Part shown: in pieces, positions 33,755 through 41,244 of the stretch
How positions within the stretch are numbered: position 1 is the first letter of the stretch
Layout: each line of letters begins with the position of its first letter
Source of the DNA: Intestinimonas butyriciproducens
GTDB taxonomy: Bacteria; Bacillota; Clostridia; Oscillospirales; Butyricicoccaceae
DNA: 64,000 nucleotides
Direction of reading: 5' to 3'
Assembly (NCBI RefSeq): GCF_016901775.1
Contig: NZ_JACJKW010000017.1
Span: forward strand, 1 to 64,000
Notes under the pieces: generated by a model
Database searches by the model: none
What the model saw: only the letters and a program-made list of their open reading frames with translations
Told to the model about the DNA's origin: nothing
Translations under genes and position numbers: made by a program

Positions 33755-35512
33755 ATGCCCGTATTGGATGGCAGTTTTGAAGCCTTTGTGACCAATCTCG
33801 GCAAGTACAACGAAGGCGAGCTTGTCGGTGAGTGGGTTCATTTCCCGACCACCGAAGAGGAAATGAAGAAGGTCTTCGAGCGGATCGGCATCGGCTCAAA
33901 GGACGAGTTCGGTCAGGTCTATGAGGAATGGTTTATCACGGATTATGACTGCTCCATTCATGGAGTCAGCAATCTCCTTGGCGAATACGAAAACCTCGAT
34001 AAGCTCAACTACCTTGCCGCCCGGTTGGATGAGATGTCCCGCTCTGAGCTTGAGCATTTCGTGGCAATCATGGATAATGGCTGCGATGAAGTGAATGACC
34101 TCGACGATATGATTAACCTGACCTACAATCTCGACAACTATGATTTTATCCCCGACATCAAGGACTATGACGATCTCGGTCGCTACTACTTCTTTGAGGG
34201 TGGGTACAACATCGACAACAAGTTCGGCAGCTTTGTGGATTACATTGACTTTGAGCGGTACGGCGAAGACTGCGCAATCAATGAAGGCGGCACACTGACC
34301 GATGCCGGGTACATCCGTCCTACCGGCGATAGCTGGAACCGCTACTTTGACGGGACGCTTGAGGATATTCCCGATGAGTACCGCGTCACCGGAAGCGGCG
34401 AGGAATTGGAGCAGCCGAGCACGATCACTGTGCTGGTGGTTGAGCCGGACAGGAAGCCCTATGTGAAAGAAATCCCTTCCAGCCTTGAGTCCTTACAGCA
34501 TGAGGTTGGCGGGAGCATAGAGGCGGTCTATCCCTTTGAAGAGCCGGTTGCCATTGTCTGCAATGAAGAAGGCAAAATGAACGGTTTGCCTCTCAACCGC
34601 GCCCTGCGGGATGACAGCGGTGAAATCTATGATATTGTTGCCGGTACCTTCCTTGTCACGGGTCTGACGGATGACAGCTTCGGCTCGCTTTCGCCGGATC
34701 TGTTGCGGCAGTTTATGACGGAGTTCAAAATGCCGGAGCAGTTTGCCAAAATCGGAGACAGGATTGTTGCTATCCCGATGATTTCCGAAGAACAGCAGAA
34801 ACAGACGGTTCTTGAAGAGAAAAGCTCCATTGTCAATGAAAACACCTCCGGCATGGCGGTGGATGGTCATATCGGCACATGGCACACGATTGACCATAAG
34901 GAGATCGATGGCCACACCTTTTGGCTGATGGAGCACGACACCTTTGGGGACGATGCCTCCTGCATCATTGTCGATGAGCGCGGCGAGCTGGTGCTGTCCC
35001 ATATCTATGACGGCTTCGATGAAACCGCAGTCAATCTGCTCCGTCAGGAGGTCATGCCGGTCGAGAAGATGCCGGACGACAGCATCAGCATCGAGGAAAT
35101 GAAGCAGTACGGCTACAAATGGGGCGGGATGCTGCCCATGCGGGAAGAGACTGCGGCTGAGGTCATGAAGTCGTGCCAGATTTACCGGCTGTACGGCGAC
35201 GATACCGAGGGGCTGGTTCTGGACGCCAAGGAGATCAAGGAACACGCCGCAAAAGGCGGTATCTTCGGTGTGGAGAAAGCGGATTGGGTGGCTGAGCTGG
35301 AAAAGAAAAATCCGCTCAAAGCCGCTGAAATGTCGCTTGAGGATGACTACGGCATGATTGACGGGATCATCAACAACGGTCCGAAGGAAGACAAAGCGAA
35401 CGAGAAAGGCGAGAAAGCCTCTATCATGGATCGGCTGAAATCCGCCAAAACCGCCCAGCAGACGGATAAGCCTTCTCCCCACAAGGAGAAGAAGAGCGAG
35501 CGTGAGTTATGA
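33755..35512 (+). CDS. ArdA-like antirestriction protein fused to DUF3846
   Basis: The 585-aa protein begins with an ArdA region (about residues 1-175: NLGKYNEGELVGEWVHFP, DYDCSIHGVSNLLGEYENLDKLNYLAARL, YFFEGGYNIDNKFGSFVDYIDFERYGED), a B-DNA mimic that blocks type I restriction enzymes. A DUF3846 domain follows (TITVLVVEPDRKPYVKEIP...SLSPDLLRQFMTEFKMP), then a DUF4316-like/LPD part and a charged tail. ATG 33755 has AAAGGAGG at good spacing. It should shield the incoming ICE in a recipient, complementing the ICE's own type I system downstream. Confidence 0.82.
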   Translation: MPVLDGSFEAFVTNLGKYNEGELVGEWVHFPTTEEEMKKVFERIGIGSKDEFGQVYEEWFITDYDCSIHGVSNLLGEYENLDKLNYLAARLDEMSRSELEHFVAIMDNGCDEVNDLDDMINLTYNLDNYDFIPDIKDYDDLGRYYFFEGGYNIDNKFGSFVDYIDFERYGEDCAINEGGTLTDAGYIRPTGDSWNRYFDGTLEDIPDEYRVTGSGEELEQPSTITVLVVEPDRKPYVKEIPSSLESLQHEVGGSIEAVYPFEEPVAIVCNEEGKMNGLPLNRALRDDSGEIYDIVAGTFLVTGLTDDSFGSLSPDLLRQFMTEFKMPEQFAKIGDRIVAIPMISEEQQKQTVLEEKSSIVNENTSGMAVDGHIGTWHTIDHKEIDGHTFWLMEHDTFGDDASCIIVDERGELVLSHIYDGFDETAVNLLRQEVMPVEKMPDDSISIEEMKQYGYKWGGMLPMREETAAEVMKSCQIYRLYGDDTEGLVLDAKEIKEHAAKGGIFGVEKADWVAELEKKNPLKAAEMSLEDDYGMIDGIINNGPKEDKANEKGEKASIMDRLKSAKTAQQTDKPSPHKEKKSEREL

Positions 35513-35694
35513 GCCGGAGTAAGAAATGGAAGCTCGAATGGAGCTTCTTTTTAGGCAGCGACGGTCGCCGCAAATACAATGACCTGTGCCGCCGCTGCGT
35601 TCATCCCTGTAAGCAGAGCTTCCGCGCCGTTATCCTTGCCTGTCCGCGTTACTTTTCCAAGCGCTCAGGACAAAGCCAAAATCTGTCGGATTAA
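35509..35694 (+). CDS. Small basic Cys-containing protein
   Basis: This 61-aa protein (start ATG 35509, overlapping the ArdA stop) has CRRCVHPCKQSFRAVILACPRY, a possible zinc site, and is very basic. It ends the transfer operon; a bidirectional terminator follows. I recognise no family; similar short genes close this operon in related elements. Confidence 0.5.
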   Translation: MSRSKKWKLEWSFFLGSDGRRKYNDLCRRCVHPCKQSFRAVILACPRYFSKRSGQSQNLSD

Positions 35695-35816
35695 AGGTTG
35701 AAAATCGCTGATTTCCTGCCCTCTGCGCAGAGATGACGCATTGCCCCGTATGTTTTCCCGTCTAAGCTCCAAATGTCTGAAATGTCAGAATAAAGGTCGA
35801 TTTTTATACAAAAGCG

Positions 35817-35865
35817 AAGAGCCTCGGTCGATGCCCTTGCGGGTGTCGGCTGAGGCTCTTTTTTG
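35817..35865. terminator. Bidirectional terminator
   Basis: AAGAGCCTC (35817-35825) pairs with GAGGCTCTT (35852-35860) with further pairing inside; T runs on the plus strand (35859-35864) and a TTTTG stretch on the minus strand. It separates the transfer operon from the convergent recombinase gene. Confidence 0.82.
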
Positions 35866-35866
35866 T

Positions 35867-36814
35867 TTACAGCAGATCGTTCAGAAGGTTCATGCACTTT
35901 ACCTTCTGTTGGAGATTGGCGCTCCCATAGACATTCAGCGTGAATGAAACATTCTTGTGTCCAAGGATTTCAGAGAGCGATTTGATGTCAAACTCCGGTA
36001 TCTCGATTGCCCTCACTGCGAAGGTGTGCCGGATCTCATGGAACTTTACCTTTTGCAGCCCGTTACGCTTGAGAAAACGGGTGAAAAATTGCCGGTATGT
36101 ACGCGGCTCGGTCGGCCTCGTTTTGCCCGTCAGGAAGTAGTGATTCGGATTTTCCGTGTAGAACTTCTTGATGATGTTCATGAGTAACGACGGAACCGGG
36201 ATAACACGGGCAGATGTCTTCGTCTTCGGCGGTCCTATATGGAGATAGGACGATCCCTTTCGCTTGTCATAGATGCGCTGGACAGTCTTGTTGATATTGA
36301 TGGTCTTGTCCGTAAGGGAAATATCCTTCATCTGGAGTCCGCAAAGCTCACCGATCCGAATGCCGGTAAACAGCGCAATCAGAATACCCGCCGTTTTTCT
36401 GTTCAAGTCCATGTAGATGCACTGAATAAGGGCTTGTTCCTGATCTTTGGAGAGCGAGTTGACTTTCTTGATACCCAGCTCTTTCGGGTACTCAATCAAG
36501 TCCCAATTCAGCAATGGAATAGCCCGCTCTTTATAGGCGAACTCCATTGCAAGCCTGAGAACGAGAATAACATCCCGTATGGTCTTTACGGTAAGCCCTC
36601 CCGTGTTGTCAAGCCGACCGGCATTGTAGAGATACGAAATGTAGCTCTGAATGTCCGTTTCGGTGATGCTGCCAATCTTACGCTTGCCGAAGTACGGGAT
36701 CAGATGATTTTCGGCAATCAGCGTGAAGCTGGCGTGGGTTGACGGTGTGATCATTGGCTTCTTCTGATTTAGCCAAGTGTTCAGCAGCGTCTTGAATTGT
36801 GTATTGTTAGTCAT
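35867..36814 (-). CDS. Tyrosine recombinase of the HsdS shufflon
   Basis: This 315-aa recombinase has a SAM-like N-domain (NTWLNQKKPMITPSTHASFTLIAENHLIPYFG) and a catalytic domain with the first Arg in LFTGIRIGELCGL, HxxR in FHEIRHTFAVR and the His/Tyr end LGHKNVSFTLNVYGSA. ATG 36814 is chosen because GGAGGTGG lies upstream; the longer frame lacks an SD. Its start is 54 bp from the first cassette repeat. Its position beside inverted hsdS cassettes with shared sites strongly suggests that it inverts them, like the recombinases of other phase-variable type I loci, and is not the ICE integrase (the ICE has serine recombinases). Confidence 0.9.
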   Translation of the reverse strand: MTNNTQFKTLLNTWLNQKKPMITPSTHASFTLIAENHLIPYFGKRKIGSITETDIQSYISYLYNAGRLDNTGGLTVKTIRDVILVLRLAMEFAYKERAIPLLNWDLIEYPKELGIKKVNSLSKDQEQALIQCIYMDLNRKTAGILIALFTGIRIGELCGLQMKDISLTDKTININKTVQRIYDKRKGSSYLHIGPPKTKTSARVIPVPSLLMNIIKKFYTENPNHYFLTGKTRPTEPRTYRQFFTRFLKRNGLQKVKFHEIRHTFAVRAIEIPEFDIKSLSEILGHKNVSFTLNVYGSANLQQKVKCMNLLNDLL

Positions 36815-36867
36815 ATTGACCACCTCCACGAACATTATCAGGTGGAGGAGCAAACAGAGCATTATCG

Positions 36868-36893
36868 TCCTCAAGTAACGGTCTCGAAAAGCG
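36868..36893 (+). repeat. hsdS 5' recombination site A
   Basis: A 26-bp site containing CCTCAAGTAACGGTCTCG, encoding SSNGLEKR in the hsdS frame. It is identical in inverted orientation to the site in the active hsdS at 41205-41230, and shares 25 bp (28 with the following CCC) with site C. Confidence 0.92.
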
Positions 36894-37431
36894 CCCGAAA
36901 CTGCGCTTTCCGGGCTTTGACGAGCCGTGGCACGGCAAACCATTTGGCGATCTTATTCAGGAGTATAGTGATCGCACTCAAACGGAAGACGAAGATACTC
37001 TTCTCTCTGCTGCGATAGAAGGAATGTTCCTAAATTCAGAGTTGTTTGGTCATCAGCGTGGAGCGAGCAACAAAGGTTATAAGAAAATCAAATACGGTAC
37101 AATGGTCTTATCTACCCAAAATCTGCATTTAGGAAACGCAAATGTAAACCTCCGTTTTAAGAACGGCATGGTATCTCCTGCATATAAAACCTATGATATA
37201 ACGGGATGCTCGATAGAACTGCTGGCACATTGGATTAAATCAGATGCTGCAAAACATTTCTTTTATAATGCTACAACCGTCGGTGCGAGTATGTGCCGAC
37301 GAAATGTGGAATGGAAAACGCTCTATGAGCAGCCCCTGTTTTTGCCATCCACTGACGAACAAGATAAAATCGCTTCCTTCCTGAGCTTTTTGACTCAAAG
37401 AATTGATGCGCAGCAAAAATATGTTGCGACA

Positions 37432-37452
37432 CTCAAGAAGTATAAAAGAGGA
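37432..37452 (+). repeat. hsdS central repeat in cassette A
   Basis: A 21-bp stretch with core AAGTATAAAAGAGG encoding LKKYKRG between the two recognition domains. Identical in cassette C and, inverted, in active hsdS; cassette B shares a 16-bp core. It is a candidate second crossover site. Confidence 0.75.
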
Positions 37453-38092
37453 CTCTCAGATGAGCTTTTTGGGGAGAAAGGACCAGGCGAAAGATGGATG
37501 ACAGTTCCGTTTAGTGAAGCATTTGATCTGTTACAGAACAACACCTTCTCGCGGGATGAAATGTCAACTGAAAACGGAATAGCATATAACATCCACTATG
37601 GAGATGTTCTGATTAAATACGGCGCGGTGGTTGATCTGTCCAAGTCAAAGGTACCATACATTCGCTCGGATGTGAGCCTTTCAAAGTTTGCTCGGAGTAG
37701 TTATCTGCGAAATGGTGACATCGTGATCGCAGACACCGCAGAAGATTATACAGTTGGTAAGGCGGTAGAAATTGTTGGAGTCGCTGATACAAAGGCATTA
37801 TCAGGTCTTCACACAATACCATGCCGCCCTAAGATTTCGTTTGCTTCTATGTATCTTGGTTACTTTATCAATTCCAAAAGATTTAGAACGCAAATACTTC
37901 CGCTGGTACAAGGGACGAAGGTTTCCTCCATCAGCAAAAGCGAAATACAAAAAACATCCATTGCATTTCCCTCTTTCGAAGTGCAGTCACAAATAGCCTC
38001 TGTGCTTTATGCTTTGGATCATAGGATTGATATTTGTCAGGCTTGTGTTCATGGACTTGTACGCACTAAGGAAGCATTGTTACAGCAACTCT

Positions 38093-38730
38093 TTATATGA
38101 ATAGCTGCTGTAATAACCCCTCTTTTAGATCGGACAAAAAAGCAAGCGCATTTTCTTCATTCATGATCCTATCATCAAGCGAGGAAAGGAATCCTATAAT
38201 CGTGTTCTGCGTGCTTTTATCCGGGTATGTCAATGTGAGCTTGCACAATTCGCTCGCTTGAATATGGACAACTGACTTCCCCTGTGCTATGCGGGCGATT
38301 TTTGCATTAACAACATGATTAAGCAGATAGCTCATAATTCGTCCATCCACCTTATCGCCACGGAAAATATAGAGGTCTCCGGCAAGAATGACATTGGGCA
38401 GCATAACGCAGGAAGCCGTTGAAATCTCTTCTGGCGTCTCGCCGGAAGTCGGGATCACGACATCACCCACACGGCTCAGAAAAGTTTCATCAACTTGTGC
38501 TTGCGTCCGTCTTTTGACGCTGGTTACAACCTCGTTGTAGGTGGTATAAAGTTCTCCATAAAGGATAAAGGGGGTACCATCCTCGGATATATCGGCTTTG
38601 GAAAGAGGCGCACCCTTCACAAAGCTGCCGAGTTCGCCCATCTTTGCAGTTGTCCATCTCGCATTTCTGAGCGGACATGATTTTGCCGAAAGAAGACACC
38701 TTACCGCACCTCTTTTATACTTCTGTTCAA
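38093..38730 (-). pseudogene. Silent hsdS half-cassette B (second domain only)
   Basis: On the minus strand the frame opens with LEQKYKRG at the central repeat, continues through NARWTTAKMGELGSFVKGAPLSKADISEDGTPFILYGELYTTYNEV (one recognition domain) and the HsdS C-terminal helix (NTIIGFLSSLDDRIMNEENALAFLSDLKEGLLQQLFI), ending at 38093. The first recognition domain is missing. Its end overlaps the end of cassette A by 8 bp, tail to tail. ATG 38641 is in frame but has no good SD. Recombination at the central repeat with another cassette would give it a first domain. Confidence 0.8.
38709..38724 (-). repeat. hsdS central repeat in half-cassette B
   Basis: The 16-bp core AGAAGTATAAAAGAGG on the minus strand, shared with the other three hsdS copies. 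The sequence upstream diverges (CTTGAAC), unlike the other copies. Confidence 0.7.
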
Positions 38731-38758
38731 GTACGCAGATAAAGCTCCACGAACGCCG

Positions 38759-38804
38759 AAATCCCTTGCAATAGCGGATTTACCTCTGCTACTGCAAGGG
38801 ATTT
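38759..38804. repeat. 12-bp inverted repeat beside half-cassette B
   Basis: AAATCCCTTGCA (38759-38770) and TGCAAGGGATTT (38793-38804) form a perfect 12-bp stem with a 22-nt loop, where the missing first domain of cassette B would be. It could be a terminator or a scar of an old insertion. Confidence 0.6.
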
Positions 38805-38842
38805 TGCTATGAGGCGGTATTGATTTTGGAAGTCTAAATAGC

Positions 38843-38867
38843 CCTCAAGTAACGGTCTCGAAAAGCG
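38843..38867 (+). repeat. hsdS 5' recombination site C
   Basis: A 25-bp match to sites A and the active site, same orientation as A and inverted relative to the active copy. With A the match extends three bases further (CCC). Confidence 0.9.
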
Positions 38868-39414
38868 CCCAGCATTATCGTTTAGAGATGATTGCGGAAG
38901 AGAGTTTCCAAGTTGGCATCGCACTACCCTTGGTACAATTATTGAGCCATATTCAGAGAAAGTTCATGGAGAACATGACTTTGAAGTCCTTACATCTTCT
39001 CGTGAAGGACTTCAAAGACAAATAGATCATTTTGGCTCTCAACAAAGGCACGATACAGACGGCTATAACATTATACCTCTTGGCTTTTGCACATATAGAA
39101 ATAGAAGCGATGACGGAAGGTTTACCTTCAACATTAACAAAATCAGCGACAAGGCTATTGTAAGTAAATTCTATCCGGTCTTTCGATTCAAAAATGCGAA
39201 CAGCACTTTTATGACAGAATATCTCAACTCGTCAGCCCGAGCACGAAAAAAACTGTCAGTGCTTGCGGTCGGAACAAGTCAAGTTGTTCTTTCGTTCGAA
39301 GCGTTAAAATCTGCAAAGTTTGATCTTCCTTGTAAAGAGGAACAGGATAAAATCGCTTCTCTGTTAGAATGCTTGAACGAACGAGTTGAGCTTCAGCGTT
39401 CCTTTGTCGATGCC

Positions 39415-39435
39415 CTCAAGAAGTATAAAAGAGGA
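39415..39435 (+). repeat. hsdS central repeat in cassette C
   Basis: A 21-bp copy identical to the central repeats of cassette A and active hsdS. Confidence 0.75.
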
Positions 39436-40012
39436 TTGCTTTCAAATCTGTTCGGTGAAAAGATAACTCAGGGATGTACAACAAAGAGTTATTATTTCTC
39501 GGAGATTGCCCAAAGAAGAAGCGAGAAATATGATCCCTCTTCTGGCATCGAATATCCTTGTGTGGAGTTGGAGAACATCGAACAGGAAACGGGGAAAATC
39601 CTTGCCACAGTTCCATCAACAGCGCAAAGCAGCATAAAAAATATAGCAATGCCCGGTGACACACTTTTTGGCAAATTGCGCCCTTATCTTCGTAAATATG
39701 CTTTTGCTAAAAAGACGATGGCTTGCTCATCGGAGATATGGGCGCTTATTCCGTCAGATGTTGTTTTGCCGAAGTTCTTATTCTACCTTGTTCAAACTGA
39801 GCATTTTCTTCGAGTAGCCAACATCAGCTCAGGTACAAAGATGCCGAGAGCAGAGTGGTCTAATATTGAAAAAGCTGAGTTTTTTATCCCTGATTTCTCT
39901 GTTCAGCGTAAAGTAGTCTCTCTTCTTGAGGGGCTGGATCAAAAGATTACTTTTGCGGACTCAACACTCCTTAGCTTGAACAGATTAAAAGCATCGCTAT
40001 TGCAACACCTCT

Positions 40013-41242
40013 TCATATAAAGAGCTGTTGCAGCAAGGAGGATTTAACACTGCATAAGGCGGAAAGTAGCTTTTGATGTACTTCTATCTTTTCCCCGAGA
40101 AAGGATAACGCCGCACCAATTTTCTCCTGCTGATTAAGTGGCGGAACCCAAATGGGAATTTCCGCAAGATCATCTGCATTGATAGCTGGATACCCTGTAC
40201 CTGTACTGCGAAGCATTGCTTCACGGGCAAAATAGTCTGACGAAAGTTGCTCGTATATGAATTGAGTGTCCATCTCTGAGCATCGGATTTGTGCATACCC
40301 GGTAGATGCAACTGTTGGATATTCAAAACCCTTTTGGAAATAGTAATTGTTTTTTTGGTAAGGTCGGACCATTTGATAGAGTAAATCGCCTTCCTCCAAA
40401 AGCCTTTGTGCTCGACTTGGTGCAGAGTTACGAGATATAAGTTTTTTACTGTTCAAAACACCCGACTCTACGCACTCTAAGTCAATATATATGAACGCCT
40501 CTGGAAGCGATCCGGTCTTGGGGTTGATATGGACTACGCTTCCCAATGGCTCCACATCATGCGAATCAATTTCAGAGGCTTTTGGGGACAAATGTGAACG
40601 CTTAAAGAAAAATCGGTTTTGTAATCCTCTTTTATACTTCTTGAGGTTATCCACAAGAAGTTGCTGAGATGAGATTCGTCGCTCAATAGCGTTTAGAAAA
40701 GAGGCGATTTTCTTTTGCTCTATTGAAGATGGAAAACGAATTGGCATGGAAAAGAAATCGTCATCCTTTATACTTACTCTGTCATGCCGTGCGCCACTGT
40801 CGCCGGTCATATAAATATAGCGATGCCATGCAGACGAACGGAAATACCACTCAAAAAAGTTCGTGTCTACATCTCCTTTGGCTCGAAAACAGAGATAGAG
40901 CGGCGAAACAATCCCAGCATCAGGATAAGCATATCGGCTTATAGGTCCGTATGGAGCATCGGATGACTTTCTCGGATTGTAAACAAAGTCATTATGTTCA
41001 ATTATGTAATACCCGCTGGTATTATCGCTGTTTGCAATGTCTTTATCGAAGTAATCGCGCTGGGGGATAAGCCCCATCTTTGCGGAGTTACAAATCACAT
41101 TGGAAATACGCCCATCCGTATTTTTCTTTATATTCTTTGCAAAACACGCTGATAACTTTGATTCGTTCCACGGCTCATCAAAGCCCGGGAAGCGCAGCTT
41201 TGGACGCTTTTCGAGACCGTTACTTGAGGATACATTTGCCAT
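40013..41242 (-). CDS. hsdS: Type I specificity subunit HsdS (expressed copy)
   Basis: The 409-aa protein is the only hsdS copy with a start codon, 2 bp after the hsdM stop. It reads MANVSSSNGLEKRPKLRFPGFDEPW, with the recombination site at codons 5-13. A first recognition domain, a conserved helix (EQKKIASFLNAIERRISSQQLLVDNLKKYKRG, to about residue 206), a second domain (LGSVVHINPKTGSLPEAF...) and the closing helix with SLLQQLFI follow. HsdS sets the DNA sequence bound by the HsdM2S methylase and HsdR2M2S nuclease. The stored allele can be exchanged by inversion at 41205-41230. Confidence 0.93.
   Translation of the reverse strand: MANVSSSNGLEKRPKLRFPGFDEPWNESKLSACFAKNIKKNTDGRISNVICNSAKMGLIPQRDYFDKDIANSDNTSGYYIIEHNDFVYNPRKSSDAPYGPISRYAYPDAGIVSPLYLCFRAKGDVDTNFFEWYFRSSAWHRYIYMTGDSGARHDRVSIKDDDFFSMPIRFPSSIEQKKIASFLNAIERRISSQQLLVDNLKKYKRGLQNRFFFKRSHLSPKASEIDSHDVEPLGSVVHINPKTGSLPEAFIYIDLECVESGVLNSKKLISRNSAPSRAQRLLEEGDLLYQMVRPYQKNNYYFQKGFEYPTVASTGYAQIRCSEMDTQFIYEQLSSDYFAREAMLRSTGTGYPAINADDLAEIPIWVPPLNQQEKIGAALSFLGEKIEVHQKLLSALCSVKSSLLQQLFI
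40625..40645 (-). repeat. hsdS central repeat in active hsdS
   Basis: The 21-bp central repeat in the minus orientation, inverted relative to cassettes A and C. Confidence 0.75.
41205..41230 (-). repeat. hsdS 5' recombination site in the active gene
   Basis: A 26-bp site, exact reverse complement of 36868-36893, starting 12 bp inside the active hsdS gene. Confidence 0.93.
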
Positions 41243-41244
41243 AA

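Larger units (their letters stand above)
36868..38100 (+). pseudogene. Silent hsdS cassette A (two recognition domains, no start)
   Basis: An open frame of 410 codons runs from the site A repeat to the stop at 38100. It encodes a complete HsdS body: NGLEKRPKLRFPGFDEPW, a first target-recognition domain, the central EQDKIASFLSFLTQRIDAQQ...LKKYKRG helix, a second domain, and the end LLQQLFI. There is no start codon: in-frame upstream DNA reaches a stop at 36817 without ATG, GTG or TTG, and no SD is present. Inversion between site A and the active site would place it behind the hsdS start MANV. It is a storage allele rather than a decayed gene. Confidence 0.85.
38842..40020 (+). pseudogene. Silent hsdS cassette C (two recognition domains, no start)
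   Basis: A 392-codon open frame begins in site C (PSSNGLEKRP) after an in-frame stop at 38839. It runs through a first recognition domain (SFRDDCGREFPSWHRTTLGTIIEPYSEKV...), the central EEQDKIASLLECLNERVELQ...LKKYKRG helix, a second domain (TTKSYYFSEIAQRRSEKYDPSSG...) and SLLQHLFI. It lacks a start codon and SD. Its end overlaps the end of active hsdS by 8 bp, tail to tail, mirroring the A/B pair. Inversion of 38843-41230 would connect it to the active start. Confidence 0.85.

Noticed and set aside
35867-36814. The tyrosine recombinase as the ICE integrase
   Set aside because: It lies inside the ICE beside inverted hsdS cassettes, while tandem serine recombinases are at the usual place for the ICE integrase; no excisionase gene is next to it.
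37432-37452. TATAAA-like core of the hsdS central repeat as a promoter
   Set aside because: It is inside a conserved coding stretch (KKYKRG) in all four copies, with no -35 element.
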